Source of the DNA: Humulus lupulus
Taxonomy: Eukaryota; Streptophyta; Magnoliopsida; Rosales; Cannabaceae
NCBI RefSeq assembly: GCF_963169125.1
Contig: NC_084798.1
Span: 97,853,970-97,917,969 of the forward strand
Length of the DNA: 64,000 nucleotides
Direction of reading: 5' to 3'
Shown here piece after piece: positions 53,084 through 63,745 of the stretch. Every line of letters begins with the position of its first letter. Positions within the stretch are counted from its first letter, which is position 1. The notes beneath the pieces are model-generated. The model saw only the letters and a program-made list of their open reading frames with translations, made no database searches and was not told the origin of the DNA. A program made the translations under genes and the position numbers.

Positions 53084-53463
53084 GGGCAAATACTCATTTG
53101 ATATCTTGTGTTTTATCAAAATACAGATTTAGTATCTCATATTTTTAATAATGTTCATCTGGTACTCTGTAATTTAAAATTGTACATATTTAATATTCTG
53201 AACTCAGATTTGATCAATATGACCAAACTGCTCTCAATTATATGGATTTCAAATTCAAATTTAATTACTTAATTATATATAACTGAAAGCAGTTTGATCA
53301 TCTTGATTAAATTTGAGTCTAGTGTACTAAATATGTATGATTTTAAATTATTTAGTACTAGATGAGCATTATTGAAAACATAGGGTACCAAATTTGTATT
53401 TCGATAAAACTCAAGATACCAAATAGGTATTTACCAAATAAGTATTTACCAAATAGGTATTTA
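53084..53463. mobile_element. MITE with long terminal inverted repeats
   Basis: About 380 bp. The left arm (53084-53235; GGGCAAATACTCATTTGATATC...) pairs with the reverse complement of the right arm (about 53283-53435; GGTAAATACCTATTTGGTATC...) over about 150 bp at roughly 80% by eye. The right end carries a 15-bp unit AAATAGGTATTTACC in three tandem copies (53421-53463). No clear target duplication. The long arms suggest a Mutator-like origin. No protein. Confidence 0.8.
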
Positions 53464-53768
53464 TCTTATCACTTAATATACATACTAATAATGGGAAGAA
53501 GAAAAAAATGTTCAAAATTTATAGTTATTAAAACCGTGACTTTTCTTTTGAATTTCTCTTATTTGATGCACATGCATGGCTTGGTTACATAAAGTATAAT
53601 ATAGGTAAATATTAATGGAGGATTTTCTTAAAATATGTAAGCATAAAGTATGTACAAATTTTTTACACAATATTGATGCCACGGGATTTTTATTTTAATA
53701 TAATGACACTTTAAGTACATAAATTTAAATGTAATTTAAGAAAAATAAGTTTATTTCATCATTACAAC
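53464..53768. other. Intergenic, no gene recognised
   Basis: AT-rich spacer between the MITE and the hAT element. Nothing else seen. Confidence 0.5.
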
Positions 53769-54375
53769 CAGTGACGGAGCCATTTTAGGCTGAAAAGGGG
53801 CTTAAACCCTCACTGATATTTTTAAAAAATATTTATATTATGAGTAATAATTTGTGCACCCAAACATTACACATAGTGACGTGTCACTGTTTTTTTAAAT
53901 AGTGGGTCTCAGTTTTAATAAATGTGATTGACTAGGCCAAACTGTCACATCACTGCGTGTAATATTTGGGTGTATATTTTTTATACACATATCATTACTC
54001 CTTATATTATATATGTGTGTTAATTTTTCTTTTTCTTCTTACTAAACATATACGACTTGCCTTACACTTTTAAAGCCTTCACTTAAACTAATTAAGTTCA
54101 CTTACACTTTTGTAAGTAACAATCTATTTGTATGTTCTTATATGTGTACGAATACATCTTTGAAGGAATATCAGACTAGTTAAAATTTTTAGTTTAATAT
54201 GAATAACTAAATATGATAGAGCATATGTTTACATATTGTATAATGAAGAGATATAAATTTGTCAAACAATAGTTTTTAACCCATATATATAAATTTATTA
54301 TTCATTTTACTCATTTTAGTAATATTTATTCAAAGTTCAAGCATTCACTGAGCTAAGTTTCTGGCTTCGTCACTG
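53769..54375. mobile_element. Non-autonomous hAT element (607 bp)
   Basis: Perfect 8-bp target duplication ATTACAAC (53761-53768 and 54376-54383), the hAT length. Termini CAGTGACGGAGCCA and, on the other strand, CAGTGACGAAGCCA: 14 bp with one mismatch. No coding capacity. A second MITE lies inside. Confidence 0.93.
53842..54001. mobile_element. 160-bp MITE nested in the hAT element, 9-bp duplication
   Basis: Flanked by perfect TTATATTAT (53833-53841 and 54002-54010); a 9-bp duplication is typical of Mutator-like elements. Ends GAGTAATAATTTGTGCACCC and, reversed, GGAGTAATGATATGTG; the inverted arms continue through ATTACAC..AGTGAYGTG. Confidence 0.88.
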
Positions 54376-54544
54376 ATTACAACCTAATAATTTCAACTCA
54401 AAAATAGGAAAAATGTTTGTATTCGTCCCTAGTCATTAATTTGTGTATAGTATTTTAGGAAATATGGGAGCTTAAGGTGTATTATTTTCAATATAATTAC
54501 TAAAAAAATATCATATTACATACAACTTCACAGTTAATACCGAC
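54376..54544. other. Short spacer, nothing recognised
   Basis: AT-rich, between the hAT element and the truncated LTR of element D. Confidence 0.5.
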
Positions 54545-54700
54545 ACCATTGTCGATTCTGACTAATGAGTTAGTGTCATTCACAAGTAAGCAAAATTGCT
54601 AAGCATTTAATATGCAATCAATGTCCACATTTAGAACACTCATCATGCCTCATCAATAACCATGCATGTCACATACTGGTGCAGTTTTGTTACCTCTGGT
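54545..54700 (-). repeat. Truncated LTR remnant, E-family type, at the 3' end of D
   Basis: The minus strand (CAGAGGTAACAAAACTGCAC, GTATGTGACATGCATGG, AATGTGGACATTGATTGCAT) matches the E LTR at about 13450-13590 and not D's own 5' LTR. The LTR start, polypurine tract and end are all missing. Confidence 0.7.
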
Positions 54701-54713
54701 TTGTCCTCGAAAT

Positions 54714-56114
54714 TTACCTGAATAACTCGGGATACTGATCCCTCATCGCTGTCTCAAGCTCCCAGGTCGCCTCCTCGACCTTACTATTCCTCCACAGCAA
54801 TTTAACCAGAGGAACCGTCTTATTCCGCAATACTTTATCTTTTCGATCCAAGATCTGAACTGGTTGCTCCTCATAAGCCAAATCTGCCTGTAACTCCAAA
54901 TCTTCGTACCTCAACACATGAGTCATATCTGAGACATACTTCCGAAGCATGGAGACATGGAATACGTCATGAACTCCAGACAACGATGGCGGCAAGACTA
55001 ACCTGTAATCCACCTGACCAATCTTTTCCAGGATTTCAAATGGTCCAATGAATCTAGGGCTTAGCTTGCCCTTCTTTCCAAACCTCCTCACCCCTCGCAG
55101 TGGTGAAACTCGGAGAAAGACGTGGTCCCCAACCTGGAACTCCACGTCTCTACGCTTAGGATCAGCGTAGCTTTTCTATCTGCTCTGAGAAGCGAGCATC
55201 CTAGCCCGGATCTTCTCTATGGCCTCACTTGTCTTCTGAACCATATCTGGCCCCAAATATCTCCTCTCACCCATCTCATCCCAATGAATGGGTGATCTAC
55301 ACTTCCTCCCATATAACATCTCATATGGAGCCACTCCAATCGTTGATTGATAACTATTGTTATACGAAAATTCAATCAACAGAAGATATTTACTCCATGA
55401 ACCCTCAAAATCAATCACACATGCTCTGAGCATATCCTCCAATACCTGGATCGTCCTCTCAGACTATCCATCAGTCTGAGGATGAAAGGCTGTACTGAAC
55501 TTCAACTGAGTCCCCAAAGCCTTCTGTAAACCACCCCAAAACTTGGAAGTGAAAATAGGATCCCAGTCTGACACTATAGACTTAGGAACCCCATGGAGAC
55601 GTACGATCTCCCTCACATACAACTCAGCATACTGATCCACAGTATATGTCGACCTCACTGGAAGAAAATGGGCTGACTTGGTGTATCTATCCACTATCAC
55701 CCACACCGAATCATGAAGCCCCACTTTCCTGGGTAAACCTCCCACAAAGTCCATAGTATTGTCCTCCCATTTCCATTTAGGAATACCCAAAGGCTGAAGC
55801 GACCCTGCTAGTCCCTGGTGCTCAGCTTTCACCTGCTGACAGGTTAAGCATCTGGCAACGTACTCTACCACATCCTTCTTCATCCCGGGCCACCAATATA
55901 AAGTTCGCAGATCCTGATACATCTTCGTGGTACCCGGATGAAGTGAGTACGGTGTCGTATGAGACTCATCTAGTATCTCTCGTCTGATCCCCTCATCAGC
56001 TGGAACACAAATCCGTCCCTGATACCGAAGTAAACCAACCTCAGAAATAGAATAGTCCTTAGCTACTCCCGCTAAGACATCCTCTTTAACCTTCTGTAAC
56101 TGAGCGTCTGCCAA
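54714..56114 (-). pseudogene. Integrase with chromodomain-like tail of element D
   Basis: Frame 55464-56114: [45 protein letters not shown] (first Asp), SIVSDWDPIFTSKF (second Asp), then QTDG and a stop. The frame resumes at 55442 with catalytic Glu in the following SER (read across the stop). The last frame, 54714-55145, holds [20 protein letters not shown] and the chromovirus tail [20 protein letters not shown]. One stop near 55465 and one near 55150 block translation; otherwise well kept. Confidence 0.9.
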
Positions 56115-56639
56115 CTACCCTTCTCTGATCCGCTCTAGCTGGGTCGACTGCATAGTAATATTAGCCAACCGTCCTACCACCAACTCTATCCATGCTCTAA
56201 CCATCTCATCAGCTAACTCCCTTGAGATCTAGATAGAACTATACAACTGACCTGGACCTCTCCGGCTCAATGCATCTGCCACCACATTGGCTTTCCCCGG
56301 ATGGTAAAGAATATCACAATCATAATCCTTTACCAACTCTAACCAACTCCTCTGTCTCATGTTCAGGTCCTTCTGTGTAAAGAAATACTTCAGGCTCTTA
56401 TGGTCAGTGTACACCTCACACTTCTCCCCATACAAATAATGTCGCCAAATCTTCAATGCGAATACTACCGCTGCTAACTCTAAATCATGGGTAGGATACC
56501 GCTGCTCATACTCCTTCAGCTGTCGTGATGCATAAGCTATAACCTTCTCATTCTACATCAACACACAGCCTAAGCCCAACCTCGATGCATCGCAGTAAAC
56601 GACAAACTTCCCTTCCCCCGAAGGAAGACTCAACAGTGG
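56115..56639 (-). pseudogene. RNase H of element D
   Basis: Frame 56229-56456 contains [20 protein letters not shown] with the catalytic Asp kept, and [13 protein letters not shown]. Upstream (56457-56640) the first RNase H motifs ([30 protein letters not shown]) read with a stop near 56555. Confidence 0.85.
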
Positions 56640-57609
56640 CGCTGTAATAAGTCGTCGCTTCAACTCTTGGAAACTGTCTTCGCACTTGTCTGACTAGATA
56701 AACTTCAAATTCTTCCTTGTCAATTTTGTCATCGGTGCTGCTATCTTCGAGAAACCCTCTACAAACCGTCTGCAGTAACCTGCTAACCCAAGGAAACTCC
56801 GCACCTCCGAGGCGTTCCTTGGCCTCGGCCAATCCCTAACCGCCTCTATCTTAGATGGATCCACCTTAATCCCATCTGCACCTACGATATGTCCAAGGAA
56901 TGTCACTTCAGGTAACCAGAACTCACACTTCTTGAACTTAGCATACAGCTGATGCTCCCTCAATCTCTGAAGAACCTGTCAAAGATGAAGCTCGTGCTCT
57001 GCCTCTGAACTAGAATACACCAATATGTCGTCGATGAAGACAATAACAATCTGATCTAAGAAATCCTTGAACACCATGTTCATTAGCTCCATAAAGGCTG
57101 CTGGGGCATTGGTCAAACCAAAAGACATGACCAAGAACTCATAGTGCCTATACCGCGTTCGGAAGGCCGTCTTAGGTATGTCCTCATCCTTGATCCTCAG
57201 CTGGTGATAACCAAATCGAAGATCAATCTTTGAGAACACTGTCTTACCTTGCAGCTGATCGAACAAGTCATCAATCCTTGGTAGGGGATACTTATTCTTG
57301 ATAGTCAACTTGTTCAATTCTCGGTAGTCGATGCACATTCTCAAAGTCCCGTCCTTCTTCTTCATAAACAAAACTGGAGCACCCCATGGTGAGTAGCTAG
57401 GCCTAATGAACCCCAAATCTAGAAGTTCCTGCAACTGTATCTTTAATTCTTTTAGTTCCGCTGATGCCATTCTATATGGTGCCTTCGACACTGGCTCCGT
57501 CCCTGGCGCCAGCTCGATGACAAGCTGAATCTCTCTACGCGGCGGCAACCCAGGCAAATCCTCAGGGAACACATCCAGGAACTCACAAACTAATCGGGTC
57601 TCCTCCGGT
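56640..57609 (-). pseudogene. Reverse transcriptase of element D
   Basis: Within the 357-residue frame 56979-58052 and the frame 56694-56963. Motifs: [80 protein letters not shown] and catalytic [10 protein letters not shown], then, after a stop at about 56976, [15 protein letters not shown]. Close to the RT of element E. Confidence 0.93.
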
Positions 57610-58079
57610 CCCACCGGTGAAACTCTGGTGGTATCCACCACACTAGCCAGAAAGCCTATACATCCACCCTGTAACAAATCTCTGGCTCTTAATGCAGATA
57701 TCCTGGGTACGCGGGGTCCATGCACCGCTCCCACAAAAACGAAGGGATCCTCACCCTTTGGTTCAAAAGTCACCATCTTCTTCTTGCAGTCAATGGTAGC
57801 TCCATATCTAACCAGCCAATCCATACCTAAGATCATATCAAAGTCCTCCATACTCAACTCAATCAAGTCTACTGATAATTCCCTACCATCAACTACCACT
57901 GGTAGTGCTCTAATCCACCTCCTAGATACTACCAGTTCTCCTGTAGGCAAAATAGTCCCAAACCCTGAAGTACTATACTCACTAGGTCTACACAATCTAT
58001 CAATCACCTTATCAGATACAAATGAATGTGTAGCACCAAAATTAATCAACACAGTAAAAGGAATGCCAGCACTAGAAAG
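57610..58079 (-). pseudogene. Aspartic protease of element D (active site changed)
   Basis: The motif that reads LIDSGATHSF in element E is [10 protein letters not shown] here, so the catalytic Asp is Asn. [20 protein letters not shown] follows. Same frame as RT. Confidence 0.88.
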
Positions 58080-59246
58080 CTAACCTGTCACTACCGAGGG
58101 ACTAGCCTCGGCCTCCGCCTGTGTCAGGGTGAACACTCGAGCTGGAGTCAAGCTGTCCACCTTCCCTGTCTCTCCCTTCTTCACTGTCGGGCAATCCTTC
58201 CTGAGGTGTCCCACCACCCCGTACACATAGCAAGCCTTAGCCCAACACTCACCCGGATGGCGTCTCTTGCACCTCGTGCACTCTGGATAAGTCCTCCATG
58301 TATCACCGCCTCCCTGACGGCCACCCTGAGCACCCCGACCTCTCCTATCAGGACCAAGAGCGATCGAAGCCTCAGGGGTCTTTCTCTTCAAATCACTAGG
58401 GCCTTCGCCCCTACTAGAACCAGAATATGGAGGCACCGCCCTGCGACCCTCCCTTCTCACAGCACTCTCTCTCCATATCTTATTCTCCGCTTCCTCAGCG
58501 GTAAGAGCCTTCTCCAAAGCCTGGGCATAAGTTGTTCCTCCAGGACTATGGTAATTCTCACATCTCGGGCTATCATGGCATTCAACCCTCTAATGAACCT
58601 GTCCTGCCTAGCTGCATCAGTAGGCACAAGATCTGGTGCGAACTTCGCAAGTCTGTCAAACTTCAGGGCATACTCTGTAACTGTCATACTACCCTGAACC
58701 AGCCCCACGAACTCATTTATCTTCGCTACCCTGATGGTAACATTGTAATACTTCTGACTAAACAAGTCCTTAAACCCTTCCCAAGTCAATGCAGAAACAT
58801 CTCTAGTCTGCGATGCCACCTCCCACCAGATTCGGGCATCCTCCCTCAGCATATAAGTGGCACAGGCCACCCTGTCATGTCCTTCTACCCTCATAAAATC
58901 AAGTATGGTAGTGATCATAGTCATCCACTGCTCAGCCTTTAGTGGATCTGGTCCTCCCTCAAAGATCGGGGCTGTTGCTTCCTGAACCGCTCATACAACG
59001 GATCCACTTGTTCCCAACATCAACTAGCTGTATTACGGGTACCACTGTCGATGGCACAACAGGGGCAACACTCCCAGATGGAGCCTGTTGTAGAATTCGA
59101 ATCTGTTCATCTTGGCTCTGAAGCCGAGCCTGCATGTCTGCCATTAAATGATGCCAGTTCTTAGGGACTGGCGGAGGGGTCTGGCCCTGATCATCATCTC
59201 TAGCCCCGGACCTGCCGACTAGTCGCGTGGATTTTCTTGAACGCAT
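58080..59246 (-). pseudogene. Gag of element D (frameshifted)
   Basis: Starts at 59246 (MRSRKSTRLVGRSGARDDDQ), with QARLQSQDEQIRILQQ following. A break occurs near 58955. Frame 58457-58924 gives ITTILDFMRVEGHDRVACAT, GSMTVTEYALKFDRLAKFAP and RFIRGLNAMIARDVRI. After a frameshift near 58530, frame 58080-58517 ends with the zinc knuckle CYVYGVVGHLRKDC, whose second Cys is Tyr. The long plus-strand frames over 57628-58942 are shadows. Confidence 0.88.
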
Positions 59247-59619
59247 AACTATTCAAGTCAATCTGCAATCAACGACTCGACAATTAGGCTATGATGACAG
59301 GGTAATAATCCTTCCATGATCCATCACTGGAACTCCAATCATTCACAAGCAATCAAAGTATAACAATTTATCCAAATATTCATTCACATGCACAGCAATG
59401 CTAATAAGCACGCCTCAATAGCATCATGCAATAGTCAAGGGCCAGGCCCTATCAGTAACTCATGCTCCCTATTCATCAAACAGATATCAACAATCATATC
59501 TCACTCAAATCATTTAAGCACATAGTCATGTATACACAATTACCAAACCCTAAGTTGAGCTTGTCTCTCGCGGCGAATGTACATACCCAACCAGTCTTCA
59601 GGACCCATAAACCTAGGAC
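59247..59619. other. Element D leader between primer site and gag
   Basis: Untranslated leader of element D, no gene. Confidence 0.7.
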
Positions 59620-59631
59620 GCTCTGATACCA
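59620..59631 (-). other. Primer binding site of element D (initiator tRNA-Met type)
   Basis: The minus strand reads TGGTATCAGAGC, three bases after the LTR end. Confidence 0.93.
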
Positions 59632-59634
59632 AGT

Positions 59635-62053
59635 TGTAACTCCCTGGATAGCCAAAAACGTTACATTGTGTGTTTATAAAGTGCCAGACTTGCTAATCAA
59701 GTCCTTCAGTTAAAAACGTGTCATCGAAACTATAAAGGAATTAGGGTTAAAAATGTTTTGGTCTCAAAAGCCACATTTTCATTAAGAAGCATTTCCTGTT
59801 TACACGGGATCCCAAAAATGATAAGTTTAAAGACCGTTTACAAAAGTCATAAGGTTTAGATACAATAACAAGCCATATTAAGGCAAAACAAACAGTTAGG
59901 CAATCCCTGTCCTGATCCACTCCTCGACCATGGTGATCGAACAGCTGGCTATGTACATTCCACCCCTCGGCCCTCCATCTCAGGGTTGGTCCAGCTTGTC
60001 TTTGCCTTTACCTGCACCACGTAGCACCCGTGAGCCAAGGCCCAGCAAGAAAACACAACAACAGAGCATAAGCAATCAACAAACAAACCAATATCTCATA
60101 TCGCATCACAAGTTCTCATCCATATAATCATTCAGTATAATCAAGTATTCAGCACATTAACATGTCATCTCATATCATATATTAGTTCACAAGTGATAAC
60201 TAGGGCTAGCGCCCTCAGGCCGCTCCCTCCGTTATCCCACTGACTCCGGCCCGCTTAAACCGAGCTCAGTGAATATTAAGCTGTCCTCGGCTACCAGTGT
60301 CCGAGCCGCACCCTGTGCGTAAATATAGTGTACGGCACCCTTAGGTCGCTTTTACATGTCCCATGGCATAATACCATCATTGACACGATACAAATATCGA
60401 GAGCACTTAGTCCCATCACAATCATATAACCGGGTGCAGTTTTCTTACCTTTCGATTTGCTAGCTCTAATCACTCGACTCCTTGAGCACGATCCCCCCTC
60501 GAGCCCTAGCCGCTCACCTAAACACAACCATAGGCCAAAGTCATCATTGATCCTCAAGTTCAAAACCTAGCCTCAGGCCAATCCCGAGCCCCCGGGAAGT
60601 CCTAGTTCCACCAAACAAGGTGGTGGAATCAAACCCCAAACCCTTGGTCAAAAACCCTTGCAAACAACCCTAAAATCCCTTTCTGAAGACAGGGCAACGC
60701 TACAACGCTCTTAGGAGGGCGCTACAACGCTACAAAGAGAAGCAAAATCCCCTCAGCATGCATGGCCTAGCGCTACAGCGCCCAAAGGCTAGCGCTGTAG
60801 CGCTAGTCACAGACAGGCCAACTCCAAATTTCTCTTCCTGCTTTTCCCTCGAACCAAACTCAACCAAAACTTCTCCAAACCTTTGCCAACCTCAAAAACA
60901 ACCTTATAAACATACTCCACTCATCCCAAGCACCCCAAATAACTAGAACTCAAACACATGCATCCCTAATCTCAAAATTCACCATAGCCACTTCTAGACA
61001 TTAAAACTCAACAGAAACCAGTTAAACATCAAAGTTAGAAGCTTAGAATTTATACCTTTGGTGGAATTTCGACCTCAAGTTGCCTCTAGACCTCCTTGGC
61101 TTGCTCTTCCTCAACCCTTGGCTCCAACTTTCCTAAAATTTCCCCGTCAACACAGCTTAGAAAACTTAGCTAAGAACCAAAACCAGAACTGAAGAGACTT
61201 ACAGAATTTCACCTCAAGTGTTGGTGAGTTCTTGCTAAACCTCTGCCAATTCCTCAAACCTAGCTTAGGATCCTTGATGCTCAGCCTAACCCAGCTCTCC
61301 TCTGAACTTTGCTCCAAAAATCCTCAAGAAACTAATGAAGGAAGCATAAACCGACCTTAGAAAACTCTCTCTGTTTTCTCCCTTTCTTTTTCTTCCTTTT
61401 CCTTCTTTCCTTCCTTCCTTTCAGACTTCTATTACTTTCTACAATTCCCACTAACATAAAGCCTCAGCATATCTATCCCTTGCAAGCCAAATGACCTTAA
61501 TGCCCTCCCCTTTATTTCTAACCCTTTAGTCCACTTAAGGGCATTTTAGTCATTTTACCCAATTCCCGCTAATTCCTCGAGTGTCTCTAATATTTCCCGC
61601 TTAACTCCCGGTACCTAATTAATCACCAATAATATTCCTCAATGTCAAGATAGACTCCAGTATACTTACTAAATTCCCATTTATACCCCTAGGCTCACCC
61701 CGAGCCGGGTATAAATCCCCGCCTTGACTTTTTCGCTACTTTGCTCACTAGGATCGTCTCGAGTCACAGATCATGAATATATCCACATAATAATGTGGTC
61801 TCAACAATTATCACATATATCAATACAGTTATGCCCAAAATGGCCAAAATTACGATTATGCCCTTCTAACCTATCAAGGCCTACATGCATACTAGTACAC
61901 ATAGTTATGCATCTCAGATATTCAAATAGTCATATGACATGCTTTAAATCATAATCATGCATCTTAATCACTAAAGTCACATAATTCCCATTATGCCCTA
62001 CAGGCGCACTAATCAAGGCCCTTAAGCCTTATTAGCGAATTTGGGTCGTTACA
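59635..62053 (-). repeat. 5' LTR of element D
   Basis: 2419 bp; minus strand TGTAACGACCC...GGAGTTACA. Same family as the solo LTR at 1652-3870. Contains CTAGCGCTGTAGCGCTAG (60788-60805) with related GCGCTACAGCGC and ACGCTACAACGCT words (60687-60780), and the conserved block (minus strand CTTGCTGGGCCTTGGCTCAC, near 60030-60050). Confidence 0.92.
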
Positions 62054-62175
62054 TCACATATCCACATAATCATATAATCATGCATTTAATCATTAAATCA
62101 CACATAAACCAATTATGCCCTCCCGACACGCTAATCAAGGCCCTTAAGCCTTATTAGTGATTTTGGGTTGTTACA
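62054..62175 (-). repeat. Second LTR start of the D family (122-bp fragment)
   Basis: The minus strand begins TGTAACAACCCAAAATCACT and runs like the first 122 bp of the D LTR, then stops where the D LTR begins. D may have inserted into this older LTR. Confidence 0.85.
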
Positions 62176-63745
62176 TTTTCTTTATCTATTTTTTAATTCA
62201 AATTTAATTTACTTTATATCAATATATTTTCTTTATTATATATTTATTGTGTGTTGGGATTTTACTAACTTATCTATACACCAACTCACCAAATCAATTA
62301 ATTAATCAAGGTCAAAATTGACCTTTCACAAGACTATACACACGGCTACCAATGTTACACGACACACACACAAAACATTAATACTTTTATGCTTTTAACT
62401 TTAATATTACTTTTGTACTTATAAATGTATTTAATCAAAATAGCTTCAAAACTAAGCAAGAACATTCTCTGAAAAAATCTAGGGTTAGGGAGAAAATCAG
62501 AGCATTTCAACAAAGAGAGAAATCAAAAGATAGGAATTCAGAAGAGGAAACCAAACATAGAGATTTTATCAAGGTTCGTCCCAGAAAATGGACTACTTCC
62601 TCGTCGAGCTCGCCTCAGGGATGTAGCTCAGGTTTTCACTATGTAGATTAAGATCTTTGAGTACATCAGATGACGATCCAAGTCACAATCCAAATGGTAA
62701 GCCTCTAATCTTCTTTTCTTTCTCTATTTTTCTTTGTTTCTATTGCACACACTCTTACAAATCTCTCTTTTCTTTTCGTTTCATGAACCTCACGACACTC
62801 TCAATCTCACTCAAGCAAGAAGATTTTGGATCCTACTGTGTGCTTTCAGCTCCAAGAATTAGATAATGAAACTTCTCCTTGTACCCCGTTTATTTATAGA
62901 TAGTATTTGTAGCTCGATCTGAGTGGGAAGTTGTTTAGAGTAGTTTGTTATTTTTGTTTGAGTGTTTCTGCTGAATGCCATTTTGTACTTTAATTTGCTC
63001 TGAGTAGTTAAGTTCTTGATCTGTTGTAACTAATTTTGTCTGAAAGCTTATAAGGGAGTTTAAAACAACAGTGTGTTCATTTAAGAATCACCTTTACAAT
63101 TTGAATATTCAAACAAAAGTTGGTGCTCAAAATTTATTTTAAAGAGATAAGTTCAACAAAAGGCTATATAACCAAGAGAAACCTAGTTTTCTCTCTTCTT
63201 CATAGACCGCCGCTGCTAGCATTCCTCTTTGCCTCCGGCCAGGGCTCACCGATCCTCTTTAGGGTTTGGGTGTGGTTCTAGTCGAGAGGCGTTGCTATTT
63301 AAATAACATGGGCTCCCATAGTTGACATCTATCCTCTTTGTTCTACTATTTTTACCTCTTCTAATGACATGCATCTCATGTTTTGGTTGGATCCTGGTAG
63401 ACACGACATTCTCTCCGACCTGTGCATCCGAGTTCTTGTGCGTGGATCTCGCCTCTGATTGGTTCGGAGTGGCTGGGTTGCACTTTTCTCGTCTGAGAAG
63501 TGTGGGCGCCTGGTGTGGGCCTGCATGGGTGGTTATGAATAATTATTTTCTTATGATCTTCATGCTTTTCATTATTCAATAAATTGAAGAACTGTGTGTA
63601 CTTTAGCATAGTTAGTTTTTTCATAGCTGTTTTTATCTTGTGGTCATTTTTTAATCATAACTAAATAGATGATGGTTATAGTTTGATTTTTCATTATAAC
63701 TGTTAGTAAATTGTTTAAACAACAAATTTCAAATATTTATATTAT
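62176..63745. other. AT-rich region, no gene recognised; possible LTR remnant
   Basis: No coding gene. 62252-63158 has LTR-like traits on the minus strand (ends TGTTGGG...TTCAACA, TATAAATA at 62891-62898), but lacks a target duplication, primer site or polypurine tract. 63190-63540 is more GC-rich with a leader-like stretch (CCGCCGCTGC...GCCTCCGGCC) that I could not assign. Confidence 0.35.

Larger units (their letters stand above)
54545..62053 (-). mobile_element. Element D: Tekay/Del-type Ty3/gypsy element, 3' LTR mostly lost
   Basis: Minus strand: 5' LTR 59635-62053, primer site TGGTATCAGAGC (59620-59631), gag, protease, RT, RNase H, integrase with chromodomain-like tail, then an abrupt jump from the end of pol into the middle of an LTR of another family (E-like) at about 54700, running to about 54545. 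Few stops per gene compared with E, but it is defective and its target duplication cannot be checked. Confidence 0.9.

Noticed and set aside
58026..58697. 223-residue plus-strand frame, and 57628-58083
   Set aside because: Both are shadows of the gag and protease of element D on the minus strand, whose motifs are clear.
62252..63158. A solo LTR in minus orientation
   Set aside because: Ends and TATA box fit, but flanks (TTGTG and AAAGG) do not match and no primer site or polypurine tract adjoins; mentioned only as a possible remnant.
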